A DNA stretch of 12,143 bases from Fibrobacter sp. UBA4375 (GCA_002391195.1 DGRZ01000029.1:47733-59875), one strand, 5' to 3'. Counted from the first letter of the stretch, positions 1 through 7,178 are shown. Numbers and translations are program-made. Notes: generated by a model not told the origin, from the letters alone.

Positions 1-33
1 CCTAGATCCTAGCCCCTAGCCCCTAGCCCCTAG
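1..33. repeat. Heptanucleotide tandem repeat, unit CTAGCCC
   Basis: From position 2 the sequence reads as 7-bp units: one CTAGATC, three CTAGCCC, then CTAG. On the minus strand this is a run of TAGGGGC units. The TAG stop codon of the patatin gene (30-32) is the last CTA of the array, so the repeat abuts or supplies the end of the gene. The transcribed strand has three GGGG tracts and a GG tract, which could form a G-quadruplex; that is inference. The array may extend left of the window. Confidence 0.85.
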
Positions 34-2531
34 AAACTATAATTCCCGACGCGAACAAAGAAGGTGTAGTCCATCACGTCACCCAGCTCGTCGAGAGTTT
101 CGCGGTCCACCAGGCGGGACATTCCCGCAGATACTGAGATGGACTTGTACGCAAAGCGTAACGTCGGTTCCAGAATAAACTTGTCGGCCCCGAGGTGCGC
201 CGTCGGATTCTCTTCGAAATCCCGCACGTAGGCGCCAAACACCCACATGCCGAACATTCCCTTGTGGAGCCCGAGGTTTATGCGGGCGAGTCCATAGTGA
301 TGGCTTAGCAGTTCCGGATTGTACCATTCCCCGGTCCAGGGGGTGGCCGCAATACGCCTGCGGTAAAAGTTGTCCATCGGTTTGATACCCGTTGACTTAG
401 GGTAGACATAGCCGTGTCCTTCGTCGTGGAACGTATCCAGGCCGCCGCCCAGGAAAAGCCCCAGCGTCAAGAAAGATACCGGAGAGCGGCTGGCATACAT
501 TTCCAAAGAAAGCTTGTGGTATATGGGAATCAAGTCTGCAATGTCAATCTTGTAACGCACGGACTGGAGTCCCCATTCCAGGAACAGGGACTGTCCGCCA
601 TACGAGAAGAACGGATCGGTATCGCCGTCGGTATAGCGGTACTGGAGAGCCGGCGAAACGGGCCATGTCTCCAAATCGTCCATCCGGTACACCTGGGCAA
701 AATCAATAGTCCTGTCTCCCAACATGAATGTAAGCGATGTCACCTGGTGGGCTGTCAAGTGGTAATCTACCCACATGTTAAAGTCGCTTCGTTTTTCACC
801 GCGAGGCGTCGTGAAATACGCATTGTCTTCCAGGTAAGATTCAAAAGGCCGCAGGGTCTGCCAGTCATAGCGGAGCCCTACCGACCAGTCCCTGTTCCAC
901 AGGCGGGAAATTTCCAACTTGGGACTTACGCCGTATGACCTTGGGCCTACGAATCCCGAAACCCCGAGGGCGATATCCATCTGGTTCACGAAGGAGAGCG
1001 TCACATCGCCGTAAGCGTGTGGCCCGATAGCGTTGGACCCGAAACCGCCCACAGAAACATCTACCGTCGGGGCGACCTTCGCCCCCACCAGCACGTTCCC
1101 CGTCGGCAACATGTCAAAGGAAACGGAATCGTAGGCAGGCTCCTTGGAAATTTCTTTCAAGAAATTTTCGGGCGCCACCATGCCCGTGTCGCTTTCGTTC
1201 CAATAAGAGGCTATTGTGGAATGGGTTTCCGCAGACAGACTGTCAAAAGACGGTTTGAACTTGAACCATGGGGAAGCCACCTTCTTGAAAGTCAAATAGT
1301 CCAGCGAGTCGTTCCTGAAAGGTATTAGTTCCGTAGCGTGGCGTTCCAAGGCAGAGAACCCCGCCTGAATCCAAGCCGTATAGGCAGAATCCGTAGCGTA
1401 ATGGGCGCGGAGCACCACCCCCGACTCCTGATAAGACAAATTCTGCAGGGGCTTTTCGAAAAGAATACGCTGCCAGGGAGAATTCCAGGACGACACGGAA
1501 GCAAGAGCCACCCGGGGAATTCCAACCGAAATAATGGGAACCTGGTCGTAAACATCTTCGTAAGGCACAGCAAGGCCCGGACACAGTTCTCCGGAGTTGT
1601 AGTTTTCAACCAGCGGGAGACTCTTGAACACATACTCCGAAGTATTCCATTGTTCGCCGTTACAGCCAAGCACCGTAAAGGGAATCACCGCCCCGCGAGG
1701 TACTCGGTTCATGGCCTCTTGCAGGCGGAGCTTTGCAAGGGCATACCTGTGGGCGGAAGTGTCGGGTTCAAAGGACTTGGGAATTTTTCGCAAGGTCATG
1801 GACGAATCCGGCTGCAACGCAAAACGGTAGCGCAGGCTGGGCACACCGTCGGGAGAAATGGGCCACCTGGCCTGTGACTGCTTTTTATTGTACAGGTCGT
1901 CGAACATGTTGTGGCCCACGTAGCCCTGCAGGTACGGGTCCAGCAGCACTCGCTGGATATCGTCTAGCGTCATACCGTGGGTCCAGAGGTAACCCACAAA
2001 AGCCCCCCACGAAGTACCTACCACGGAATCGATACGGACCTTGTAGGTTTCGATGGCATAGAGCACGCCCAGGTGGAACCAAGGAGAACGCTCGCCGCCA
2101 CTGAGGTAGAGGACGGATTTCTTTGGGGCTGAATTCGGAATTCGGATTTCGGAATTCGGATTGTCTGAATCGGAAGGAACGGTTTCGCCTGTCGACAAAT
2201 CTATGGTTTCGCATTTCCACGATGTGTCGGGGGAAGCCTCCCCCTCGCTCCCGCTGTCGGGGTTCGAGGCTAGAGGCTCGAGGCTAGAGGCTCGAGGAAT
2301 GTCATCCTCGCGTAGGCGAGGATCCGCTTGAGAGGTTTGAGGAACGTCATCCTCGCGTAGGCGAGGATCCGCTTGAGAGGATTGAGGTTCGGAGGTAGGG
2401 GGAACAAGACTATCCGCAAGGGCCTGCGCCGTAGAATCCTGGGCAACCGTCATCTGCGACAGCAGACTGTCGGCTGGTTCTGCAGGCAACAGGGAAAAAG
2501 CGACCAACAGGATGGCCGCCACCTTCGGCAT
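30..2531 (-). CDS. Patatin-like phospholipase family protein with C-terminal outer-membrane beta-barrel
   Basis: Predicted exported lipid acyl hydrolase fused to a barrel, 833 aa, acting at the outer membrane. An ORF reaches to 2618, but I start at the ATG at 2531. It lies 8 bp after the upstream stop and begins a clear signal peptide (MPKVAAILLVAFSLLPAEPA). Residues about 22-137 are a repeat-rich, disordered linker. The patatin domain follows, with a glycine loop SGGER (144-148) and the nucleophile elbow GTSWG, Ser174. The second half of the Ser-Asp dyad, normally DGG or DGA, is not evident. The best positional match is a YEDVYDQVPI stretch, so activity is uncertain. From about residue 490 the sequence alternates aromatic and polar residues in strand-like blocks and ends in Phe (VRVGNYSF), as in outer-membrane proteins. 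The arrangement resembles PlpD-type patatin-barrel proteins, though I see no clear POTRA domain. It is the last gene of the minus-strand cluster. The stop codon lies in a heptad repeat. Confidence 0.8.
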   Translation of the reverse strand: MPKVAAILLVAFSLLPAEPADSLLSQMTVAQDSTAQALADSLVPPTSEPQSSQADPRLREDDVPQTSQADPRLREDDIPRASSLEPLASNPDSGSEGEASPDTSWKCETIDLSTGETVPSDSDNPNSEIRIPNSAPKKSVLYLSGGERSPWFHLGVLYAIETYKVRIDSVVGTSWGAFVGYLWTHGMTLDDIQRVLLDPYLQGYVGHNMFDDLYNKKQSQARWPISPDGVPSLRYRFALQPDSSMTLRKIPKSFEPDTSAHRYALAKLRLQEAMNRVPRGAVIPFTVLGCNGEQWNTSEYVFKSLPLVENYNSGELCPGLAVPYEDVYDQVPIISVGIPRVALASVSSWNSPWQRILFEKPLQNLSYQESGVVLRAHYATDSAYTAWIQAGFSALERHATELIPFRNDSLDYLTFKKVASPWFKFKPSFDSLSAETHSTIASYWNESDTGMVAPENFLKEISKEPAYDSVSFDMLPTGNVLVGAKVAPTVDVSVGGFGSNAIGPHAYGDVTLSFVNQMDIALGVSGFVGPRSYGVSPKLEISRLWNRDWSVGLRYDWQTLRPFESYLEDNAYFTTPRGEKRSDFNMWVDYHLTAHQVTSLTFMLGDRTIDFAQVYRMDDLETWPVSPALQYRYTDGDTDPFFSYGGQSLFLEWGLQSVRYKIDIADLIPIYHKLSLEMYASRSPVSFLTLGLFLGGGLDTFHDEGHGYVYPKSTGIKPMDNFYRRRIAATPWTGEWYNPELLSHHYGLARINLGLHKGMFGMWVFGAYVRDFEENPTAHLGADKFILEPTLRFAYKSISVSAGMSRLVDRETLDELGDVMDYTFFVRVGNYSF
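2131..2162. repeat. Heptanucleotide tandem repeat GAATTCG inside the patatin gene
   Basis: Four successive 7-bp units (GAATTCG, GAATTCG, GATTTCG, GAATTCG) followed by GATT. The unit is not a multiple of three, so three units make seven codons. The frame stays open and encodes the NSEIRIPNS stretch just before the patatin domain. It lies in the linker, so it probably does not disturb the fold. Confidence 0.85.
2229..2244. repeat. Small inverted repeat in the patatin linker
   Basis: GGGGGA (2229-2234) and TCCCCC (2239-2244) form a perfect 6-bp stem with an AGCC loop. It sits between the two heptad arrays of the linker-coding region and may be another small mobile or slipped element. Confidence 0.5.
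2264..2297. repeat. Heptad/14-bp tandem repeat (TCGAGGC-TAGAGGC) in the patatin gene
   Basis: The 14-bp unit TCGAGGCTAGAGGC occurs twice in tandem (2264-2277 and 2278-2291, where the leading T of each is counted), followed by a partial TCGAGG. Each unit is itself two related heptads of form TNGAGGC. The encoded peptide on the minus strand is the Ser/Pro/Leu-rich PRASSLEPLASNP stretch. The 14-bp period shifts frame from unit to unit yet leaves no stop. Confidence 0.8.
2294..2380. repeat. 45-bp tandem duplication carrying a palindromic element
   Basis: Two copies (2294-2335 and 2339-2380) match over 42 bp with one difference (T2300/C2345), giving a 45-bp, 15-codon period. Each copy holds a perfect 8-bp stem ATCCTCGC/GCGAGGAT with a 4-nt loop: 2304-2323, and the same 45 bp on. 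The encoded peptide is SQADPRLREDD-[VI]-P-xx, repeated at residues 52-66 and 67-81. The core is the same palindrome as in uvrB (9853-9872), with T/A in place of C/G at the third stem position that differs. Confidence 0.9.
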
Positions 2532-2538
2532 AAACCGC

Positions 2539-3546
2539 CTAGGCAAACCTTGCGGGATTGGCCACATACTTAGCCGCCACCTCTTGAGCCACGTATCCGG
2601 AACGCACCAGTTCTGCAAGACTGTCGTCCATCAGCATCATGCCTTCGGAAGCCGAAGCCGCAATGACCGACGGCAGCTTGAAATGGTCTCCGGTACGGAC
2701 ACACATGGCCACGTTCTGGGAATTGAAAAGTACTTCCCAGGCGGCAACGGCACCGGAACCTTCGGCAGCTCCCGGAAGCAGGCGCTGCACCACCACCGCC
2801 TTCAGTGCAGAAGAAAGCATGGTCCGGACCAAAGCCTTGTCTTCGGGTTTGGCGGCAGCCACAAGAGCGTCCAGGGCGCCAGCGGAATTGCCGGCGGTCA
2901 CGGTGCACACCACCAGGGCGCCCGCTTCGGCAGCCCGCAACATAGGCAGTAAAATACTGGAGTCGAAATCGCCCATCCACAGAAGGTCAACTCCGCTACG
3001 GATAGCCTGGTCCACTTTTTCGGCAACTCCACCCACGGAATCTTCGAGAATGAGACTGCTCCCCTGCTTTACAGGAAGTTCCTGGGCCTTGTCCAAGAAG
3101 CAGGCCCTTAAAATCTTGGATTCGCAAAGGGCGCCCACATAGGCCGTAGCGCTGGTGGTCTTGCCGGAGCATGCCGGACCTGCAAAAAGCACCAGGCCTG
3201 AACTAAAGCCCAGCATATTTTCCAGAACAGGAGGAATCCCGAGAGAGGTAAAATCCGGACACTCGTTCAAGAGCGGACGGAACACGGCCCCGTTACCGAG
3301 AGCCTCACGGAAATACCGCACACGCCAACGCATGCCCTGCCAAGGTCCGCCAATCATAGAGCCGGATTCCCCTTCCAGGGAGCCCAAAAAATCAGCCAAG
3401 GAACCAAAGGGAATAACCGGAGCGTCGGGAACGGCGCAGACCTGCCCTGCCAAGCGGATTGCGGGGGCAGCCCCTTCGGTTATAATCAGTTCGCTACTGC
3501 CGGTATTGACGGCATATTCCAAAAGAGATTCAATTTCTGCAGCCAT
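2539..3546 (-). CDS. PilT-like secretion/pilus ATPase family protein with altered catalytic motifs
   Basis: 335 aa, close to the usual PilT length. The overall plan matches PilT: an N-terminal PAS-like region, then a RecA-type core. Walker A is intact (GPACSGKTT, 123-131). Walker B reads VDLLWMGDFDS (186-196) where PilT has PDVILVGEMRD, so the catalytic Glu is Asp. The Asp box (TIEDPIE in PilT) is not recognisable; the region reads LDKAQELPV. The His box TLHT is replaced by TVTA (about 215-218). The C-terminal part still follows PilT (AAEAGAL, MLSSALKAVVVQRLLP). The ATG at 3546 is 2 bp after the upstream stop, with GGGGAGG (3554-3560) at 7-nt spacing. It may bind ATP but hydrolyse it weakly, or act as partner of the preceding GspE-like protein; both are inference. 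Family call is firm, role unknown. Confidence 0.8.
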   Translation of the reverse strand: MAAEIESLLEYAVNTGSSELIITEGAAPAIRLAGQVCAVPDAPVIPFGSLADFLGSLEGESGSMIGGPWQGMRWRVRYFREALGNGAVFRPLLNECPDFTSLGIPPVLENMLGFSSGLVLFAGPACSGKTTSATAYVGALCESKILRACFLDKAQELPVKQGSSLILEDSVGGVAEKVDQAIRSGVDLLWMGDFDSSILLPMLRAAEAGALVVCTVTAGNSAGALDALVAAAKPEDKALVRTMLSSALKAVVVQRLLPGAAEGSGAVAAWEVLFNSQNVAMCVRTGDHFKLPSVIAASASEGMMLMDDSLAELVRSGYVAQEVAAKYVANPARFA

Positions 3547-3548
3547 CT

Positions 3549-5174
3549 TTATGCCTCCCCGCCTGCAGGATGATACGCCGCAAAGCGTCTAATGTCGTTT
3601 GCCCGTTTCCAGGCCTCTACACCGTCGATGTAACCCGCTTCCACGCATTTCTGCAGGGAATCGTCCAAAGTAACGCCCTGGTCCCGCTGGCTACTGATAG
3701 CGGCATTCAGCTGAGACAGGTCGCCCTTGCGGATCATGCCCGCAATGGTAGGCGTCACCCGCACCGCTTCGGCGGCAAGAACCAGGCCTTGGTTGTCCAC
3801 CACAGGAACTAGGTGCTGCACGACAACGCCCTTCAGCTGGTCTGCCAGGGAACTGGCCAAAGAAGACCGTCCGCTTTCGGGAACAGAAACCAGGAGCCTC
3901 GAAAGCAGGGCGTGGATGTTGTTTCCGCGGGTAACGGCAAACACCAGAGCACCGGAATTGGCGGCCTGCAAAAGCAGGTTCAGTTCATCCACGTTTTCCA
4001 GATGGTCAAAGCAAATCACGTCGGCGCCGTCCCGCATGGCAAGGGCGATACCGTCCATACCCGTACGCACATGAAGTCCAACTTCTTTTTGGACCAAGGC
4101 GCCGACACCGCCCTGAAGCAGGCGTTCGATAGGGCGTTCCACCGTCTGGATGTAGCACGGACGGTTTGCGGCAATGGTTTCGGCGAAGGCGTTCACCGTA
4201 GTGGTGCGCCCGCTGGCCGAAGGCCCAGCTACCAGCACAAGGCCGCTGTTGAGCTCCGCAAACTGGGTGCAGAAAGGCGGCAGGTTCAAAGAATCCAGAG
4301 CCGCCGCCTCCGTAGGAATCACCCGGATAGACACGCTGGGAACGACCCCGTTCCAGGTTACGGAAATACGGGCACGACCCACGCCGGCAAGGGCGATGGT
4401 CCTGCTGAAGTTCTTGCCCGCCACCACCTGGTAGCCATCGGCAAAACCTTCCGAAGCTTCGGCCAAAAGTTCAGAGATTCGGGTCTTGTCCACCACCTGT
4501 TCGGTAGCCGGGAACAGCGCTCCCGACTGGCGCATGACCACCTGACGGTTTGAATAAAGGTAGATGTCCGTAGCGCCGTACTGACGGGCAAAGGCAATCA
4601 TCTTTTTCAAGGACATGATGGGGAGCAGAGTCTGGGGTGCTTCTACCGCCGTTCCCTCTCCAGAAGAAAGGGCGAACTGGCGGGGCAGTTCCTGCTCGCC
4701 TTCTTCGGCGGAATCTTCCCCTGTCTCTTCGGCAATGCTGATGGTCGAAATGCTTGTGGTTTCCAAACCGGATACCTTTTCTACCACCATGTTGGACGAA
4801 GAAGATTCACCGTAAATGTTGTTGCCTTCTATCTGCAAGGCAGGTTCGTCATCCACAGGTTCGGCCACGGCGGGCTTTGCCTCTACAGGAGAGGGCTTGG
4901 GTGCCGGAGCAGCGGCAGGAGCAGGCTTAGGTGCTGGTGCTGTCGGCTGGACCTGCGCAGGCTGGGCAGCAGCGTTAGCGGCAGCATGCTTTGCTTCCAG
5001 GTTCTGCACAAAGGCAAGGACCTTCGCATACATGGCCTGCTGTAAAATACCCGCCTTGACCAGAACCTGGCCAATGTCCATAGATTCCGTAATTTCGCCC
5101 CAATGGGCCTTGACCTGATCCTCCGTGACCACCTTGTTGTGGACGAGGACCTGTGCCATATACTGATTTCTCAT
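3549..5174 (-). CDS. GspE/PilB-like ATPase family protein with N-terminal T2SSE_N-like domain, probable pseudo-ATPase
   Basis: 541 aa. Start at ATG 5174: it overlaps the permease stop by ATGA and has GGAGGG (5182-5187) at 7-nt spacing. A longer reading frame from 5201 lacks this support. Residues 1-62 hold two short repeats of the LVxxxxxTxxQ / IGQVLVKAGIL type seen in T2SSE_N and MshEN domains. MshEN domains bind cyclic di-GMP, but here the first repeat lacks the usual Gly, so ligand binding is a guess. A Pro/Ala-rich linker (about 63-110) and an acidic, Ser-rich stretch (to about 180) follow, then a PilT-type core. Walker A is GPSASGRTT (317-325) with Arg323 in place of the invariant Lys. 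The Asp box is TVERPIE, against TIEDPIE. Walker B reads ADVICFDHLEN, with His where the catalytic Glu should be. The His box reads VTRG. Catalysis is therefore doubtful, and a structural or regulatory role is likely. Confidence 0.8.
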   Translation of the reverse strand: MRNQYMAQVLVHNKVVTEDQVKAHWGEITESMDIGQVLVKAGILQQAMYAKVLAFVQNLEAKHAAANAAAQPAQVQPTAPAPKPAPAAAPAPKPSPVEAKPAVAEPVDDEPALQIEGNNIYGESSSSNMVVEKVSGLETTSISTISIAEETGEDSAEEGEQELPRQFALSSGEGTAVEAPQTLLPIMSLKKMIAFARQYGATDIYLYSNRQVVMRQSGALFPATEQVVDKTRISELLAEASEGFADGYQVVAGKNFSRTIALAGVGRARISVTWNGVVPSVSIRVIPTEAAALDSLNLPPFCTQFAELNSGLVLVAGPSASGRTTTVNAFAETIAANRPCYIQTVERPIERLLQGGVGALVQKEVGLHVRTGMDGIALAMRDGADVICFDHLENVDELNLLLQAANSGALVFAVTRGNNIHALLSRLLVSVPESGRSSLASSLADQLKGVVVQHLVPVVDNQGLVLAAEAVRVTPTIAGMIRKGDLSQLNAAISSQRDQGVTLDDSLQKCVEAGYIDGVEAWKRANDIRRFAAYHPAGGEA

Positions 5175-5974
5175 AGGAAATCCCTCCGGCTGAACCACCA
5201 ACTAGCGATGGCCAAGAAAACACCAACATAACCGATTGCGTAAACCGTATTCCAGAAAAGATACATGTCCGGCAAAGCAAGCCCGTGAACCACGTAGCTG
5301 GTCACGTTGTAGCGGTACAGTCCCGGGAACACGGCGTGGATCACCACGGCTAGCTTTTCAAGCAAGGCTGCAGAGGAGTCACTCACCTCGCGCATCTTGT
5401 TCACAAAACGAACTTGCTCCAGAAGTTGGTCGCTCAGATGACCCGCAAAATAAACGCCCAATGTAAACAACGCACTCAAAGTGGTCGAAGAAAAGCTACT
5501 GAACAGAAGCGCCACCGCAATCACTACCGCCAGTTCCCAGAAAATCAGGTAAATCGCCGTCAGCAAGCTTACCGTAGGTTCCGAATTCGTGAGGAACAGA
5601 ATGGAGTAGTAGATGCAGGTGAGCAGCGCCAAATGGACGGCCACCACCGCCAACAGCCCAAGGTACTTGCCCACGATGAAAGTGGCGCGACTGATGGGCT
5701 TAGACAACAGGGTGAGAACCGTCCGCCTCTGGATTTCTTTTTGTACCAGGCTGATGCCCACGAAAATGGAAATCAAAAGACCCGAAAGGCTCATCACCGA
5801 CAAAGTGGTGGACTTAATGACATATGCCCGGTCGAATACGGACCATTCGCCCAGCACGATGCTGAACAAGGCAAGGCCTACGGCCAAAAGACCGATATTA
5901 TAAAGAATCTTGTCGCGGATAGATTCGCGGAAGGTATTGAGGGCAATAATGCCGATATGCTTAAGCGTCTGCAC
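5171..5974 (-). CDS. ABC-2 type transporter permease
   Basis: Inner-membrane subunit of an ABC exporter, 267 aa from the GTG at 5974. I chose this GTG because GAGGAG (5982-5987) stands 7 nt upstream. The TTG at 5980 is also in frame but would be only 1 nt from that site. About six hydrophobic helices are visible: ILYNIGLLAVGLALFSIVLG, LSVMSLSGLLISIFVGISL, YLGLLAVVAVHLALLTCIYY, LIFWELAVVIAVALLFSSF, a weaker TTLSALFTLGVYFAG, and AIGYVGVFLAIASWWF. The cytoplasmic VQKEIQRRTVLTLLSKPISR motif between helices 2 and 3 is typical of ABC-2/NosY-like permeases. The gene overlaps the ATPase gene by 14 bp, and its stop overlaps the next start. No substrate can be named. Confidence 0.88.
   Translation of the reverse strand: MQTLKHIGIIALNTFRESIRDKILYNIGLLAVGLALFSIVLGEWSVFDRAYVIKSTTLSVMSLSGLLISIFVGISLVQKEIQRRTVLTLLSKPISRATFIVGKYLGLLAVVAVHLALLTCIYYSILFLTNSEPTVSLLTAIYLIFWELAVVIAVALLFSSFSSTTLSALFTLGVYFAGHLSDQLLEQVRFVNKMREVSDSSAALLEKLAVVIHAVFPGLYRYNVTSYVVHGLALPDMYLFWNTVYAIGYVGVFLAIASWWFSRRDFL
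5182..5187 (-). promoter_or_regulatory. Ribosome binding site of the GspE-like gene
   Basis: GGAGGG on the minus strand, 7 nt before the ATG at 5174. It lies inside the end of the permease gene and fixes the start. The ATGA stop/start overlap suggests translational coupling. Confidence 0.8.
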
Positions 5975-6872
5975 GGGCAATCTCCTCGGTCAAAACATCT
6001 TCAAGGCTGGGACGCTTATGTTCCATGCGTTCCACAGCAATACTGTTATCCAAGCAATAGCGGAGTAAGCGATCACGAGCGACATCGTCGGCGCAGATAA
6101 CCTCCTGGGGGTGCCCTGCCAGGACGACGCCCTCGGGCAAGTCCTTGACGGCTATGGCCTCCCGAGTCCGCACGTGGTATTCGATACCGCAAGAATCCGT
6201 AATTTCATCCACGGTTCCTTCACGAACGATACGGCCGTCTACAATCATGGCCACCCGATGGCTGATGGATTCCACGTCACTCAGAAGGTGGCTGGAATAG
6301 AAAATAGTCACACCGTCCCGGTTCAATTCCAGAATGGCCTCCCGGACATCGCGGCGGCCCATGGGGTCAAGACCGCTCATGGGTTCGTCCAGAATCAACA
6401 ACTTGGGCTTGCCGAGAATGGCCTGGGCAATTCCCACACGCTGCATCATACCCTTGGAATAAGAGCGCAGACGGCGGTCAATCCAGTCTTTGTCGGCGTG
6501 AAGCAACTGCAACGCCCAGGTGATGCGTTCGTTCAGAAGGTTCCCTTCTAGCCCCACCAGCTTGCCGTAGAACTGCAAAAGTTCCCGGCCGGTGAGATAG
6601 TCATAGAAATAAGGTTGTTCTGGAGAGTATCCGATAAAACGGCGGCTCTTGACATCGCGGGGGCTGATGCCGTTTACCAGCACCTTGCCGGAATCAAAAT
6701 TCAAAAGGCCGGTCAGCACCTTGATGGTGGTGGACTTGCCCGCCCCGTTGGGGCCGATAAAACCGTAAATCTGACCCGGTTCCACATGAAAGCTTACATC
6801 CTTCAGGGCCAGTTTCGGTTTCATCAGGAAACCGCTCCTGTAGGTCTTGTGCAAATGCTCAATCTGAATCAT
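5961..6872 (-). CDS. ABC transporter ATP-binding protein (CcmA/NatA/GldA-like)
   Basis: 303 aa. Energises the ABC-2 permease encoded just downstream. All motifs are present: Walker A GPNGAGKST (40-48), Q-loop YSPEQP (Gln86), signature YSKGMMQR (138-145) with the KGM variant common in this exporter class, Walker B LLILDEP (158-164, Glu163), D-loop SGLDP and H-loop His195 (SSHLLSD). A C-terminal extension of about 80 residues after the nucleotide-binding domain is usual in the NatA/CcmA group. The start ATG lies 3 bp after the stop of the small membrane protein gene, with only a weak AAGAG upstream, so coupling is likely. Export is inferred from family; the substrate is unknown. Confidence 0.93.
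   Translation of the reverse strand: MIQIEHLHKTYRSGFLMKPKLALKDVSFHVEPGQIYGFIGPNGAGKSTTIKVLTGLLNFDSGKVLVNGISPRDVKSRRFIGYSPEQPYFYDYLTGRELLQFYGKLVGLEGNLLNERITWALQLLHADKDWIDRRLRSYSKGMMQRVGIAQAILGKPKLLILDEPMSGLDPMGRRDVREAILELNRDGVTIFYSSHLLSDVESISHRVAMIVDGRIVREGTVDEITDSCGIEYHVRTREAIAVKDLPEGVVLAGHPQEVICADDVARDRLLRYCLDNSIAVERMEHKRPSLEDVLTEEIARADA
5982..5987 (-). promoter_or_regulatory. Ribosome binding site deciding the permease start
   Basis: GAGGAG on the minus strand, 7 nt from the GTG at 5974 and only 1 nt from the alternative TTG at 5980. It lies within the coding end of the ABC ATPase gene. Confidence 0.7.
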
Positions 6873-6875
6873 AAA

Positions 6876-7148
6876 CTACTCTTGATCGTCTTTCTTTCCA
6901 AAAATCCGGCTTTCGGTCTCTTCTATTTCGCGACGGCGCTTGTCGGCACGAATCTTCTTGTTCACAAAGAAGTAGATAGTGGCGCCAACAAGGTACACCG
7001 CAAGGCCCGAATAGAAGAAGGGGTTGATGGAGGTTCCCTCTAACCCCGGGAAAAGGTTCAACAAAATGCCATGGCCAAACAGGCTCAAAATCACCAGCAC
7101 AAAGCCCAAGCCACGCAGGACATAAGTCAAAACTATCAATTTGTTCAT
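6876..7148 (-). CDS. Small two-helix membrane protein, unknown function
   Basis: 90 aa from the ATG at 7148, which has GAGG (7154-7157) 5 nt upstream. A longer frame to 7214 adds 22 residues without membrane or conserved character and is less likely. Two membrane segments are visible: LIVLTYVLRGLGFVLVILSLFGHGILL and the stretch around FFYSGLAVYLVGATIYFFV. A highly charged tail follows (KKIRADKRRREIEETE), probably cytoplasmic. I do not recognise a family. It is the first gene of the minus-strand cluster, 3 bp from the ABC ATPase, so it may be an accessory part of that transporter; this rests on position only. Confidence 0.8.
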   Translation of the reverse strand: MNKLIVLTYVLRGLGFVLVILSLFGHGILLNLFPGLEGTSINPFFYSGLAVYLVGATIYFFVNKKIRADKRRREIEETESRIFGKKDDQE

Positions 7149-7159
7149 TGATACCTCAA

Positions 7160-7178
7160 AATGGTACTTTTCACCATT
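7160..7178. promoter_or_regulatory. Inverted repeat in the leader of the minus-strand cluster
   Basis: AATGGT (7160-7165) and ACCATT (7173-7178) form a perfect 6-bp inverted repeat around a 7-nt spacer. It lies directly upstream of the GAGG ribosome site of the first cluster gene. It could be an operator or an RNA hairpin influencing translation. The surrounding 7149-7240 is AT-rich with no other clear signal. Confidence 0.35.

Noticed and set aside
2294..2380. CRISPR-like repeat pair
   Set aside because: Two copies with a 3-bp separation and no spacer; coding and palindromic, not an array.
2532..2618. N-terminal extension of the patatin frame
   Set aside because: Would overlap the PilT-like gene by about 80 bp and place 29 residues before a clear signal peptide.
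3813..4553. 246-codon open frame on the plus strand
   Set aside because: Opposite the GspE-like gene; translation lacks any domain character.
3549..5174. Standard type II secretion or type IV pilus assembly ATPase
   Set aside because: Walker A Lys, Walker B Glu and His-box residues are all replaced, and no other pilus or secretion genes are in the window.
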